DNA of 64,000 nucleotides, from NCBI RefSeq assembly GCF_002878395.1, contig NW_025841853.1, positions 62,001-126,000 of the forward strand. Reading direction: 5' to 3'. The stretch comes from Capsicum annuum (Eukaryota > Streptophyta > Magnoliopsida > Solanales > Solanaceae). The notes beneath the pieces are model-generated. The model was given only the letters and a program-made list of their open reading frames with translations. It did no database searches and was not told the DNA's origin. The position numbers and the translations under genes are program-made. Shown here in pieces: positions 35,101 to 47,290 of the stretch (its first letter is position 1; each line of letters starts with the position of its first letter).

Positions 35101-35650
35101 GATACATTGACTTGTTTTTAAATAATGATATTATTTTATCCTTATCTTTGAGTAACATTCTAGTGCTCCAATTGCCAACTGTGTTCGAACGTTGTGTCCC
35201 CAAGCAATATAGGTGCTAGAGAATCTTCTTCTTCTACACGGTGAACAGGTGTTTGAGCAAATTAATACATTGACCTTGAAGTTGTGAGCTTCCATACTCT
35301 GGATGATCTACATTTCATAGCAACGTTACTATATGTCGTAGACTTGTATAGAATGACACTTGGCTATTGTTGTGAGCTTGTCTAAACAAATTATCGACTT
35401 TGGTTTTTGAGAGGATTTGTGGATGTATAGGTACTTGAGAATGCTAGATAGACCATTTTTATTAATGAAATGGTAGATATCATCTAGATATGACTATTAG
35501 TCTAATATTTCTGCTATCTTGTTATATGGTCAAACTTCATCTGACCCTTGTGGATTATTATGGGTTATTAGGTTGGGTTAATAGGATAACTTTCAGTACA
35601 TGTGTGCTTGAGGTGCCTATACGACATGGCTAAAAGTTTTTGTCTTGTGA
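32189..35650 (+). repeat. Element D 5' LTR
   Basis: Aligns with 55078-58487 over its full length. Starts TGAAACACCC, ends CTTGTGA. Private changes include a 17-base tandem duplication at 33901-33934, absent on the right, and a long TA run (35042-35067). It contains the minisatellite at 34302-34645. Confidence 0.88.
34302..34645 (+). repeat. Minisatellite in element D 5' LTR
   Basis: About ten degenerate units of 30-45 bases with the core ACTAGTGATTCAAGTTCCTA. The same array is in the right LTR at 57151-57495 with a core closer to GATTCGAGTTCCTAG. Confidence 0.75.
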
Positions 35651-35652
35651 AG

Positions 35653-35708
35653 TTGTTATCAGAGCCTAGGTTAATTCTCATTTGAGAGCCTAGGTTAATT
35701 CTCATTTG
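35653..35708 (+). other. Element D primer-binding site and 24-bp duplication
   Basis: TTGTTATCAGAGCC (35653-35666) follows the LTR by two bases and is a clear tRNA-Met-type primer site. A perfect 24-base tandem repeat begins inside it (35661-35684 and 35685-35708), so the AGAGCC end of the site occurs twice. Confidence 0.75.
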
Positions 35709-36006
35709 GTATTCCACTAAACGATGTCAAGTAGAGTCTTTTTTATTAGTGTGAAGTGCGCCACACTTATAAGAAAGAGGCTGTGAGGCATTTAAGAATG
35801 TTTCCCATTCTTGTGTTTCAATGTCAAGCTCTGTAGATTCTAAGGTCTTAGATTCTTCTAATTTCTGCTTGATCATGTTTGAAATCATGTTTCCAGGAGA
35901 GCCTGACGTTCAAGAAAGATATTCTATCCCAACTAAGTATAATGTGATCAAAGCTCATTCAATGTCTGGAATTCAGACCCAGTCAAGGGTCATGACATTG
36001 GGTTAT
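35709..36006 (+). pseudogene. Element D gag, first part (split by C)
   Basis: Similar to element A just after its primer site. The 70-codon open frame 35821-36033 runs into the C LTR and is not meaningful past 36006. The sequence resumes at 46412 after element C. Confidence 0.5.
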
Positions 36007-38606
36007 TGTAATACCCTGAAGTTTTCTAACTAGTTTCATCCCAAAAATATCTAGTATTATCTTTTAAATTGAATGGTGTTTATTCCATGCGGAAATTATA
36101 AGATTTCACATTTTTTCTTGTGGGAAATTAAATAAGCTTTCCATTTATATAAGATTTGCCCAAATTTGATAATCGGGTAAGAAGTTATGACTATTTCAAT
36201 TTCTCGTCGTAAAACAACGCCGTATTAGTCGTGGCACGTCGCGCCAAAGGAGAAAATTACAATTGTCAAATTCCAGTAGGGGTTCACGAAAGTGGTGCAT
36301 TGTGCCAAACTTCCAGGTTGCAAGTAAAGTGGCAACACGATGGCTTCGTGTTCCGCCATCCCTAAATTTCCCAGTCTTCAAATTCCAGTGACACAGCATG
36401 ATAGCGCCGCGCCGAGCCAGAGGTCCAATTTGGGAAAATTTCACTGAATTTAAAAGATACTTCCAAGGTTAAAAGGGTCAATTTCCCAACCCTATTTAAA
36501 CCCAATAACACGTAATTTAGCCATTCTTCACCCAAAATATACTAGTTTCTCTGAATTTTCTCTCAAGAACAAGCTAGGATTTCAATTTCATGAAAATCTC
36601 TCCATCAATATTCGATAAATCAAGAACTAAGGTACGCGTTATGCGGATTGATGGATTCATTTCATCCATAAAGCTCAAGAACACTATTTTAAAATAGGAA
36701 TCATTATTATTATGTTGTGTGTTGCTCAAGTTATGTGATGGTTTTTGTTTGATTCCCATGTTGGGATCCTTATGTTAAATTATGAAAACTATGTTAGCAC
36801 ATAAATTGAAATCCATGAATTTGGTGGTTTATGATCTGTGAAATTTGATGATTTCGCCTATGCCTTAAGTTGTGCATGTAAGGTGTTTGATAAAATGACT
36901 AGGAGGATAGAAATTATGCACTATAGCTAAATTGTGATCCAAAATGACTTCCATGTTATTCTTATGTATTGAAATTGTTGTTGGATTACTCAGGAGTTAG
37001 CCTTATGAAATTATGCTATTTATACATGCTATCTTATTCACGTATCAAGCTATGATACTCAGATTCCCATGAAATGTCTTTAATTATTGTATTCTGGATT
37101 GTTTATGTTAGTCATGTATTCAAGAATGTCATGCCTTGTCAGTTTCCTTCCATCGTGTCCTGGGGGAACCTGTACCTGAATAATATAGTTGTATGACTTG
37201 AATCAGTATCATCTTTCAAGAAACTCTCAGTCAAGCTAGGTTCAGTAGAATTCAATTAGTCTCATGACTCAGGAAAACTCAGTAGTCATGAAAACTCAGT
37301 AATCTCATTAATCTTAGAGAGTTATTAGATCTAAGTAATATTCTGTCAGTCAATGGTTTTCATCTAATTTAATTAATTCAGTTAATTCAGTTCAGTTTAA
37401 TAATTCATGTTTAGTGTCTATTCATATGGGAGTAGGAATTAGCACTGAGTGAACCTAGGGATGGGAACACACACTGTCAGATGAGGGTGTGATTCTTAGA
37501 AGTCAATCTTGCATTCCAGAACTATGTAGCTAGCATAGGTTGAGGCATCAACACTATCTGATGAGGGTTTATGAGGTGGATAAACTCTATGAGCTGAGAG
37601 TACTACCATTCTCTTTTAGGGGACACTATCATATTAGAGTCACCTACAGCTTGTCCTTACCAGAGGTGCGGTTTTAAAACCCTTCTAATTGGGGTTACAA
37701 AATAGACCCTAACTCATCCATAATGGTGTATTAGGGGCATGTTGGTTAGATAACTACATCCCACAGTGTCAATTACAGAATTCAAGACTGTCGGATACGG
37801 TCATTCAGTCTCAGTAATAGAATCAGATAGTTCTACAGAATTTAGGACTGTCAGATACAGTCAATTCAGAATAATTTGGAACACTGCTAGTTCCATCAGA
37901 TTAAGGACTGTTAGATACAGTCACTCATATTATTAGTTATATAAGTCATCAAGACTCAGTTATCAGTCATGATTAGTTATCAGTAATTTTATGTAATCAC
38001 GATCTTAGATATAGTCATTATGTATTCATGCATGTATTCTCATGTTCATATTAGTCAGTTAGTCAGTATTGTTCCTGCATATGAACCCCATGCATTCAAA
38101 CTACCTCACATGCATACCAGTACATTGAAAGTACTGACGTATTTGCTCTATGGTTTCTTATTTCATAGGTTCAGAGACACGAGCTCTAGAGTATCAGTAG
38201 ATTCCAGATATCAGCAGTCAGTAAGAAAAAAGTCCTCATCCTTCAAGGACTATATTATTTTTAATTTTATTATCTCAGTACTTAGTCATTTCAATAATCG
38301 GAGTTAGTTGGGGACATTTTCCATCAACTCCTTATTCAGTTAGTTCAGTCAGTTAGAGGCTTTCTAGACTATTATGTTTAGACTATCATGTTATTTTAGT
38401 TTTGTTTTGGATATTTCATACCCCATTTAGTATATCTTTATTAGTTATGTTCTAGTCTTGAATATTATGGCCTTTCAGTTCATGTTTTCGTAATCATGCA
38501 ATATATTATACAGTATACAGTTACAGATATTAGTCATGGATTAGCTTGTGGTCCTTTAGGGTTAGGAGCATCATGTAGTATTCCAGGTTCTAGATCCGAG
38601 GCATTA
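36007..38606 (+). repeat. Element C 5' LTR
   Basis: Starts TGTAATACCC. Aligns with 43804-46406. CTATTTAAACCC near 36497 is a TATA-like box, conserved in the right LTR near 44312. A GC-rich patch at 36215-36425 and two repeat arrays (37471-37640 and 37786-37922) are shared with the right LTR. Confidence 0.93.
37786..37922 (+). repeat. 60-bp repeated hairpin motif in element C 5' LTR
   Basis: GACTGTCAGATACAGTC or close variants start at 37786, 37846 and 37906, an exact 60-base period. GACTGT and ACAGTC can pair with a CAGAT loop. The right LTR has copies at 45582, 45643 and 45703. Element B carries the same motif on the opposite strand. Confidence 0.8.
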
Positions 38607-38610
38607 AAAA

Positions 38611-38628
38611 CTTGGGATTAGAGCCTCA
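38611..38628 (+). other. Element C primer-binding site
   Basis: CTTGGGATTAGAGCCTCA after an A4 spacer, a mutated TTGGTATCAGAGCC (initiator tRNA-Met type). Confidence 0.65.
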
Positions 38629-38831
38629 GGTCCAATAAAGTCCTAAGAAATCAAAAAGCCACATCTAGTAGAGTTTTGTGCATGGGTATATTGCACACCT
38701 CATTTATGCACAGGAGGCTATAAATTTTTTTAGGAACAATTTCCCATCTTTCAGTATTCATGCCATGCCAGTGAGCATAATCTCAAGTCAATCTCTTAGT
38801 CTAATTTACTACTCCCTTTCTTCTACAGAAC

Positions 38832-39930
38832 ATGCCCCCTAAAAGAAAAACGGGAATCAGTTAGCCCCTCATCCCAAAGAACCTTTGGGCGAACATGTTT
38901 CTTATTTAGAGTTCTGCATTCACTAATCTTTCTCAGTGAGTTACTGCTCAGAATGAACGACCAGCTGTCCTTTAGGCCAACCCCATGGCAAATTCAGCTA
39001 CACCCAGGATTCCAGACTTCACCAGAATAAATCCTTCATCCTTTCTCGGGTCTAAGTTAGATGAGGACCCTTAGGAATTCATTGATCAGGTTTAGAAGGT
39101 TACTGACATTATGGGGGTTTATCCTAGTAAGAGTGATGAGCTAGCTACATACTAGTTACAGGATGTTTCCCACACTTGGTACTAGCAGTGGATATAAAAA
39201 AGGACAGATGATGCAGGGCCCATTGAGTGGGTAGATTTTTTCATCGCATCCTTACACAGGTTCTTTCCCCTAAAGGTGAGAGAAATAAATGTGTTAGAAT
39301 TCATCAACCTCAGCAGGGAAACATGAAAGTGAAAGATAATTCTCTTCAGTTTACTAAATTAGCCAGATATGCCTCTCATGTGGGTGTAGATAGCAGGGCC
39401 AAGATGAGTAAGTTTATTTCTAAGGTGAATAATAGTGTGGTCAACGAGTGTAGGTCTACGATATTTAATAATGACATAAATTTATAAAGGCTTATGAATC
39501 ATGCCTAAATGATAAGAGGGGTAAAATATTAGGATGAGGGAGAAGAAGAATAAGAGAGCAAAGACAGTTAGTTCTAACTTTACTCAGCCTAAATCAGAAG
39601 GAGCAAACCGTTCTTATTTTTATCCTAAGCAGTTAGTTCTAGCTCCTTCTTCAGCTAGTGCTCTAGCTCCTAAGTTCAGGGATGGTAATAGAGATAGGGC
39701 GCCAGCCTCTAAGTCTCAAGGTAATATCAGCAATGCCCGAACAAATCCCCTTTGTCAGACTTGTGGTAAAAAGCACAAGGTTGCTTGAAGATATGGTAGC
39801 GATGTCTATTTTTGATCTGGCAAGCCATGGTACAGAGTCAGCGACTGCGCCCAGTCAGGTTATCAGAGTTATCTCCGCTTCTCAGCTCAGTTCAGTTGCC
39901 AAATTAGCAATGTACCACTTCCAATGCTAC
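38832..39930 (+). pseudogene. Element C gag
   Basis: Starts at the ATG at 38832 (MPPKRK, as in B). Readable pieces are NPSSFLGSKLDEDP, EFIDQV and GNMKVKDNSLQFTKLARYAS. The zinc knuckle region (39770-39870) is damaged: the frame reads TCGKKHK and then SGKPWYRVSDC, with the first two Cys of the main knuckle lost. There are multiple stops and shifts. Confidence 0.8.
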
Positions 39931-40620
39931 TAGCGGGCAACACCCAAATTGAATCAATGCTCTCCAGTCCCGACAAGATCAGGAAAATTCTCCTGATGTA
40001 GTTACTGGTATATTACAGATCTTCCATGTATATGTTTACACTTGGCTAGATTCAGGAGCTTCTTTGACTTTTGTTACTCCTTATATAGCAGTTCATTTCG
40101 GAGTTACTCTAGAAATTCTAGCAGAGCCCTTCTCAGTCTCTACCTAGGGGGTAAAAATATCATAGCCTAACGGGTATATAGAAACTGCCCGGTTATGATA
40201 TTTCAGAAAGTCATTTCAGCAGACTTAGTGGAATTAGAGATAACTGATTTTGATGTCATTCTCGACATGGATTGGCTTAATTCCTCCTATGCCATAGTTT
40301 ACTGCAGAAATAAAATAGTCCAGTTTTAGTTTCCGAATGAACCCGTCCTAGAGTAGAAGTGTAGTGTATTTGATTTTAGAGGTCAGCTTGTTTCCTACCT
40401 TCAGGCATGGAAAATAATATCTTAAGGTTTTGTTTATCATTACTTTCAAGTTAAGGAAACTAATTCTAAAACTCCCAGTGTTGATTCAGTTGTATTCATG
40501 AATGAATATTCAGATGTATTGATCGAAGATCTTCCAGGGAATCCTCCTAAAAGAGAAATAGACTTCAATATCAATCTTCTTCCAGATGCTCAACCTATAT
40601 CTATTCTTCCATAGAGAATA
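39931..40620 (+). pseudogene. Element C retropepsin and linker
   Basis: The active site WLDSGASLTFVTPY is intact, with D-S-G at 40049-40057. It is followed by frameshifted flap and LEITDFDVILDMDWL-type text (about 40225-40280). The linker ends near KREIDFNINLLPDAQP, just before RT. Stops are present on both sides. Confidence 0.78.
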
Positions 40621-41135
40621 GCACTATAAGAACTTAGAGAATTGAAAGAGAAGTTGAAGGATCTCTTAGATAAAGGGTTCATCAGACAAAGTGTTTCCCT
40701 GTTGGGTGCATTAGTCTTATTCGTGCGAAAGAAAGATGGTTCACTCAGAATGTGCATAGACTATCATCAAATCAATAAAGTCATGGTCAAGAACATGTAT
40801 CCAATTCCCAAAATAGATGACTTTTTTGACCAAATTCAGGGTGCCAGTTATTTCTCTAAGATAGACCTCAGATTTGGCTATCATCATCTCAGAGTCAGAG
40901 AATATGATATTTTGAAAATAGCTTTCTATACTCAGTATGGTAAATTCAAATTCCTAGTCATGTCTTTTGGTCTTACTAATTCCCTAAAAACTTTCATGAA
41001 CTTGATAAACCGAGATTTCAAGTAGTACTTGGGCATGTTCGTTATAGTCTTTATAGATGATATTCTGGTCTATTCCTGTAGTGAGCATGATCATGCAGAC
41101 CATCTCAGAATTGTACTTTAGACTCTCAGAATTCA
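40621..41135 (+). pseudogene. Element C reverse transcriptase
   Basis: The open frame 40642-41025 begins [20 protein letters not shown] and contains [35 protein letters not shown] and [11 protein letters not shown] stop at 41023-41025 separates it from the catalytic box FIDDILVYS (41050-41061), which is in the same frame. Both Asp of the box are intact. Confidence 0.88.
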
Positions 41136-42105
41136 TCAGCTATTTGCCAGATTTAGTAAGTGCAAATTTTGGCTAAGTTCAGTAGCATTCCTTGGTCACA
41201 TCATTTCTGGTGATGGCATTTGAGTAGATCCTCAAAAGACCAAAGTAGTAAAAAACTGGTCTCACCCTATCTCTCCATTACATATTCGGAGTTTCTTAGG
41301 TTTTGTTGGCTATTACAGATGGTTTGTTAAAGCATTTTCCTCTATTGCATCCCCTATGTCCAGATTGACTTAGAAGAAAGTCATGTTTCAGTGGTTAGAT
41401 CCTTACGAGAAGAGTTTTCAGGAGTTGAAGACTCTACTCATCTCAGCCCAGTCTTAGCTCATCAAGATTTTCCAAATGAGTTTGTAGTTTCTTGTGATTC
41501 ATCCAGAGTAAGTATGGGTTGTGTCCTCATGCAGCATGTTAAGTTCATAGCCTATGCCTCCAGACAACTTAAAATCCATAAGAAGAATTATCCTACTCAT
41601 GACCTTGAGTTAGCCGCCGTAGTATTTGCCTTAAATATTTGTAGGCGTCATCTATACGAAGTTCATGTAGATGTGTTCACAGATCATATAATCCTTTAGT
41701 ATGTCTTTTTTAGAAAGATCTCAATCTTCATCAGAGAAGGTGGTTAGAGTTTTTCAAAGATTATGACATGAGTGTCCTTTATAGTCCGGGCAAGGCCAAT
41801 GTATTGGCCTACGCTCTCAGAAGATCGTCTATGGGTAGTGTTGCTCATATTGAGGACAGTAAGAAGAAGTTAGCTCAGGAAGTCCATCATCTTGCCAGAC
41901 TAGGAGTTCACTTAGTCGATACAGAGGAGGGTGACATATAGGTCCAGAGTAGTTCAGAATCATCTCTAGTTTCTAAGATAAAAGAAAAGCAAGATAGAGA
42001 TCCTAGTTTAGTCAAGTTGAAAGGGTCAGTCAAGGATAAAAAATTAGTGGTTTTATTTCAAGGGGAAGATGGTATATTACGTTGTCAGGGTCATTTCTAT
42101 GTTCC
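41136..42105 (+). pseudogene. Element C RNase H region
   Basis: Reads [58 protein letters not shown] and, in the frame of 41391-41699, [20 protein letters not shown] and [20 protein letters not shown]. It is closely parallel to B on the other strand. Broken by stops at 41221, 41370 and 41697 and by shifts. Confidence 0.8.
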
Positions 42106-43225
42106 AAATGTAGATGACTTAAGGCAATAAATTCTTGCAGAAGCGCATGGTGCGCGCTACTCTATACATCCAGGGGCCACAAAGATGTACCACAACTTGC
42201 GGGAAATTTGTTAGTGAAGTGGGATGAAGAGAAATATTGTAGAGTTTGTAGCTAAGTGCTCTACATGTCAGCAGGTTAAGATAGAGCATCAGAATCCTAG
42301 TGGGTTCATCCAGGAGTTTAGTATTCCTACTTAGAAGTGGTAAGAAGTGAACATAGACTTCATGATGGGTTTGCCCCGTACTCGTCACCAGCATGATTTA
42401 GTTTGGGTTATTGTAGATAGAATGACCAAATCAGCTCATTTCCTTCCAGTTCATACCTTTTATTTAGCCAAGGATGACGCCAAACTCTATATCAAGGAGT
42501 TTATTAAATTACATGGTGTTTCGTTATCTATTATCTCAAACAAAGGTACCCAATTCACCTTTTATTTCTGGAAAGCATTCTAAAAGGGTCTTGGTACCCA
42601 AGTTTATCTTGGTACATCCTTTCATCCTCAGACAAATTGTCAAAAAGAAAGGACCATTCAGACCCTAGAGGAATGCTAAGGGTGTGTGCAATTGATTTCA
42701 AGGGTAGTTGGGATGACCATTTACCTTTGATTGAGTTTGCATAAAACAATAGATATCATTCCATTGTTCGGATGGCTCCATTTGAAGCTCTCTATAGTAG
42801 GAGGGTGCAGATATCCAATTGGTTTGTTTGAAGTTAGTGAGGCATTAATTATAGGGCCATACTTAGTATTCGATGCCTTAGAGAAAGTGCAGCTGATTAG
42901 AGAAAGACTCTGGGCTGCTCAGAGCCAACAGAAGTCTTATACAGATATGCGTAGAAAGGATCTCGAGTTCAAGATTAGTGAATATTTCTATCTAAAGATC
43001 TCTACTATGAAGGGATTGAAGAGGTTTGACAAAATGGAAAAGCTCAGTCCCCGATATGTTGGTCCCTTCAAAATACTCTGTCGCTTCGCAAAGGTAGCTT
43101 ATGAATTAGAATTGCCTTCAGATCTAGCCTTAGTTTATCTAGTCTTCTATGTCTCTTTGCTCAAGAAGTGTATAGGTGACCCAACAGTTGTTTTCCCTAT
43201 TCAGAGCATAGATGTTCAAAACTAG
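42106..43225 (+). pseudogene. Element C integrase, one catalytic Asp changed
   Basis: Zinc-binding part AEAHGARYSIHPGATKMYHN and AKCSTCQQVKI. Core first Asp at 42356-42358 (VNIDFMMG). The second catalytic position is AAC (Asn) at 42539-42541 (SNKGTQFTF), where B has Asp. The Glu is at 42647-42649 with correct DD35E spacing. C-terminal frame 42731-43225 reads AAQSQQKSYTDMRRKDLEFK and YELELPSDLALVYLVFYVS. Stops occur near 42345 and 42583. Confidence 0.85.
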
Positions 43226-43420
43226 CCTTTCTTATGAAGAGATTCCAGTCAAAATTCTAGACTCTCAAACTCGTAGACTGAGGAACAAAGAATTCCCTCT
43301 TGTCAAAGTTCTTTGGCGGAATCATTCCATTGAGGTAGCTACTTGGGAAGAAGAAGTAGACATGCATACTAAGTATCCTCACCTCTTCTTCGCTAACTCA
43401 GATATAGCTCAAGGTAACAA
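43212..43420 (+). pseudogene. Element C chromodomain
   Basis: The frame 43212-43544 reads LSYEEIPVKILDSQTRRLRN, VKVLWRNHSIEVATWEEEVD and HTKYPHLF. It overlaps the integrase frame by 14 bases and is one frameshift away. The chromodomain itself has no stop. Confidence 0.85.
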
Positions 43421-43803
43421 TCTCCTGAAGCTTTTCAATTTTTTATGTCCTGATTTAAGTTACAACTTGGTATCAGTCTCATGTCTAGAATTCCATTTTT
43501 TACACTTGGTACTAAGTACCATTGCATATTCAGTCATATGTTAATGCATCATATTATTCATGTGTTCATGCATTATACATGCATTCTCTATGTGAGAAAC
43601 TCAATTATCAAAAATCTCAGTCATGTGTTCATGTATCATCTTTGTCATCCAATTATGCATCGATCTATATGGTCAGTACATGCCTCAGAAATGTCAGTTA
43701 TGCAGTCTTATTTTAGTATTCATGTTTAGTGTGTACTTCAGGTTATCATTTCTACACTTTGAGTCAGTCTCATTCGATGAGGATGTTGTCAAGGGGGAGA
43801 TAT
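43421..43803 (+). other. Element C 3' untranslated region with polypurine tract
   Basis: Non-coding tail after the chromodomain, ending in AAGGGGGAGA (43791-43800), the polypurine tract, three bases before the right LTR. Overlapping open frames around 43481-43805 look spurious. Confidence 0.8.
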
Positions 43804-46406
43804 AGTAATATCCTAAAGTTTCCTAACTAATTTTATCCCAAGGATGTCTAGTATTATCTTCTAAATTATATGATGTTTATTCCATGAGGAAATTATAAGA
43901 GTTTCACTTTTTTTCATGTAGGAAATTCAATAAACTTTCCATGGATATAAGATTTTCCCTAATCTGATAACTGGGTAAGAAGTTATGAGTATTTCAAGTT
44001 CCCATCATCAAATCGCGCCGTATAAGTCAGTGGCACACCGCGCCATAGGAGAAAATTCCAATTGTCAAAATCCAGTAGGGATTTGCGATAGTGGTGCATC
44101 GCACTAAACTTCAAGGTCACGAATAAAGTGGCAACGCGATGGCTTCACATAATGCCATCCCTGAATTTCCCAGTCTTTAAATTCTAGTGATGTGGCGTGA
44201 AAGAACTGCATCACACCAGGGGTCTAATTCTGGAAAACTTTACTGAATTTAAAAGACGTGTCCAAGGTTAAAAGGGTCAAATTTCCCTCACCTATTTAAA
44301 CCCAATAACACGTGATTTTGCCATTCTTCACCCAAAATATACTAGTTTCTCTGAATTTTCTCTCAAGAACAAGCTAGGGTTTCAATTGGGGATTCAATTT
44401 CAAGAAAATTTCTCAATCAATCTTCACTAAATCAAGAACTAAGGTATGCGTTGGGCTGATATATGGATTCATTTCATCGATAAAGCTCAAGAACCCTATT
44501 TTAAATTATGAATCATGATTATTATGTTGTGGATTGCTCAAGTTATGTGATGGTTGTTGTTTGATTCCCATGTTGGGAGCCTTATGTTTAATTATGAAAA
44601 CTACGTTAGCATATAAATTGAAACCCATGAATTTGGTGGTTTATGACCTGTGAATTTTGATGAATTCACCTACGCCTTAAGTTGTGCAAGTAAGGTGTTT
44701 GATAAAATGCCTAGGATGATAGAAATTAGGCACCATAGCTAAATTGTGATCCAAAATGACTTCCATGTTATTCTTATGTATTGAAATTATTGTTGGATTG
44801 CTCAGGAGTTAGCCTTATGAAATTATGCTATGTATACATGCTATCTTATTCATGTATCAAGCTATGATGCTTAAATGACCATGAAATGCCTTTAATTATT
44901 GTATTTTGGATTGTTTATGTTAGTCATATTTTCAAGAATGTCATGCCTTGTCAGTTTTCTTCCATCGAGTCCTGGGGGTACTTGTACCCAAAAATTATAG
45001 TTTTATGCCTAGAATCTGTGTTATGTTTCAAGATACTCTCAGTCAAGCCATGTTCAATAGAATTCAATCAGTCTTATGACTCAGGAAAAACTCAGTAATC
45101 TCAATAATCCTAGTCAGTTATCAGATCTCAGTAATATTTTGTCAGTCAACAGAATTCAGCTAATTCAGTTAATTCATTTAATTCAGTTCAGTTCAGTAAT
45201 CCATGTTCAGTGTCTATTCAGATAAGTGTAGGAATTAGCACCGAGTGAATCTAGGGATGGGAACACACACAGTCAGATGAGGGTGTGATTCTTAGAAGTC
45301 ATCATTCTACTACAGAACTATGTAGCTAGCAAATGTTGAGACAACAATACTATCAGATGAGGGTTGATGAGGTACTTAAATACTATTAGATGAGGGTCCC
45401 ACTGTTCTCTTTTAGGGTGCACTATCAGATGAGGGTCACCTACAGCTTGTCCTTATCAGTGGCGCGGTATTGACAACCTTCCAATTGGGGTTAAATATTA
45501 GACCCCAACTCAGCCATAATGGCATATTAGGGGCATGTCGGTTAGACAACTACTTCCTACTATTTTAGTTATAGAATTTAGGACTATCAGATACAATTAT
45601 TCAGTCCCAGTAATAGAACTCAGATTATTTCATAGAATTTAGGACTGTCAGATACAATCAACTCAGAAAAATTTAGAACTTGGCTAGTTCCATCACATTC
45701 AAGACTGTCAGATACAGTCACTCTGTTATCAGTTACATCACTCTTCAAAATTCAGTTATAAGTCATGATTAGTTATCAGTAATTTTATGTTATCACGATC
45801 TCTGATTTAGTTACTATGTATTCATGCATGTATTCTCATGTTCATATTTGTCAGTTAGTTATATTGTTTTTGCATATGAACCCCATGCATTCATCCTACC
45901 TCATATGCATACCAGTATGTTAAAGGTACTGATGCATTTGCACTAGGGTGTCTTCTACCATAGGTTCAGAGACACGAGCTCTATAACATAGTAGATTCCA
46001 GATATCAGTAGTCAGTCAATAGTGAGTCCTCATCCTCCAAGGAAGATATGATTTTTTATTTCATTATCTAAGTACTTAGTCAATTCAGTAGTCAGAGTTA
46101 GTTAGGGACATGCCCCATCAACTCCTTATTCAAACAGTTCAGTCAGTTAGAGGATTTCCATACAATAATATTCAGACTATCATGTTATTTCAGTTTTGTT
46201 TTGGGTATTTCATACCCTATTCAGATGTTATATCTTTATCATTTATGATACTGTGTTGAACCCTATGGCCTTTCAGTTTATGTTTCCATAATCATACAGT
46301 ATATTATACAGTATAAAGGTATAAATATTAGTCATAGGTTAGCTTGTGATCCTTTGGGATCATTAGCACCATGTAGCATTCCGGGTACTAGATCTGGGGT
46401 GTTATA
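43804..46406 (+). repeat. Element C 3' LTR
   Basis: Starts AGTAATATCC (from TGTAATACCC), ends GTGTTATA and is followed at once by the target duplication GTTAT. Besides the hairpin array, it has four copies of a CTATCAGATGAGGGT-like word between 45265 and 45440. Confidence 0.93.
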
Positions 46407-46411
46407 GTTAT

Positions 46412-46900
46412 CCTCATGGGGTTCCACTTGTTACCACTAACCCCACTACTGGGGTTACACTTCTTCTCAGTCGCCTCAATATGTTGGGTTCTATCTCTTA
46501 TTTATCAGTTGGCTTAGGTTGGTCGAAAATAAACCCGAAGAGAGTATTGGGTGGGTCCTAGTTCCCATTCAACTACTAGTTTTCCCTTCCAGAACCCATT
46601 ATAGGATGAGAATTTCACATTAATGATGCTTATAGTGCACAAGGTACCCAATATTAAGCCAGCGGGGCCCAATCCTTTTTTACCTATCCTTTTTATTAAT
46701 TTTGTGATAGATCACACTATGGTTGTTGTGAGAAAAGAAAGAACTAGTGTTGTAAGTTTGAAAAACTGGGTCACTTGCAATGGGATTATCCTATAGTGGC
46801 TGCCTCTTGTGAAAAACAAAGGATGTCGATTACTACTTCTCTAGCTCTTGTACCTAGGGGTGCTATTGATTACAACTTCTAAGAGGTCGAGACCTTCTCA
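46412..46900 (+). pseudogene. Element D gag, second part, with zinc knuckle remnant
   Basis: Continues D's gag after C. Around 46755-46800 one frame reads CCKFEKLGHLQWDYP, a CCHC knuckle with altered spacing and the last Cys replaced. The same region of A (3850-3905) aligns at DNA level. Confidence 0.6.
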
Positions 46901-47290
46901 ATGATCTTTCTATCACTCAAGAGTCCAAGGTATCTTGTAATACTGCTGAGGTTAAGATAAAATTTTCTCCCATGATGTGTATTGTTTGCTTGATCCAGAG
47001 TCTACTTTTTCCTTAGTGACACTATATGTGGCTGAGTATCTTGATTGTGGTCTCGAGAGTCCATTATTTCCTTTTTTTCTACCCTATTTAGAGATCCTAT
47101 GGTTATTATAACAGTCTATAGAGGGTGTGTAGTATCTCATGGTTGTTGAGACACTCTTCTTGACTTGGTAAAGTGGGATATGGTCAAATTAGATGTCATC
47201 CTAGAAATTAATCAGTTGCACTCTTGAAATGCTTTCACAGATTTTAGACATGTATAGTCATGTTTAGCATCCCTAATAAAGTATTCATTG
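46901..47290 (+). pseudogene. Element D retropepsin remnant
   Basis: Reads LDPESTFSLVTLYVAEYLD (DPGAT replaced by DPEST) and later VKWDMVKLDVILEINQL. This matches chromoviral protease (LFDPGA...SYVS..FA..L and VDFDVILGMDWL). The catalytic Gly is lost. Confidence 0.6.

Larger units (their letters stand above)
36007..46406 (+). mobile_element. Element C: Tekay/Del-like Ty3/gypsy retrotransposon
   Basis: Complete structure with 2.6-kb LTRs and a perfect 5-bp target duplication GTTAT (36002-36006 and 46407-46411). Same family as B. Order: primer site, gag, protease, RT, RNase H, integrase, chromodomain, polypurine tract. By eye the first ~120 bases of the two LTRs differ at about 17 positions, so it is not a recent insertion. 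Confidence 0.95.

Noticed and set aside
37786..37922. CRISPR-like array in the C LTR
   Set aside because: Only three units, mutated spacers that are themselves alike between LTRs, and location inside a plant LTR. It is a minisatellite.
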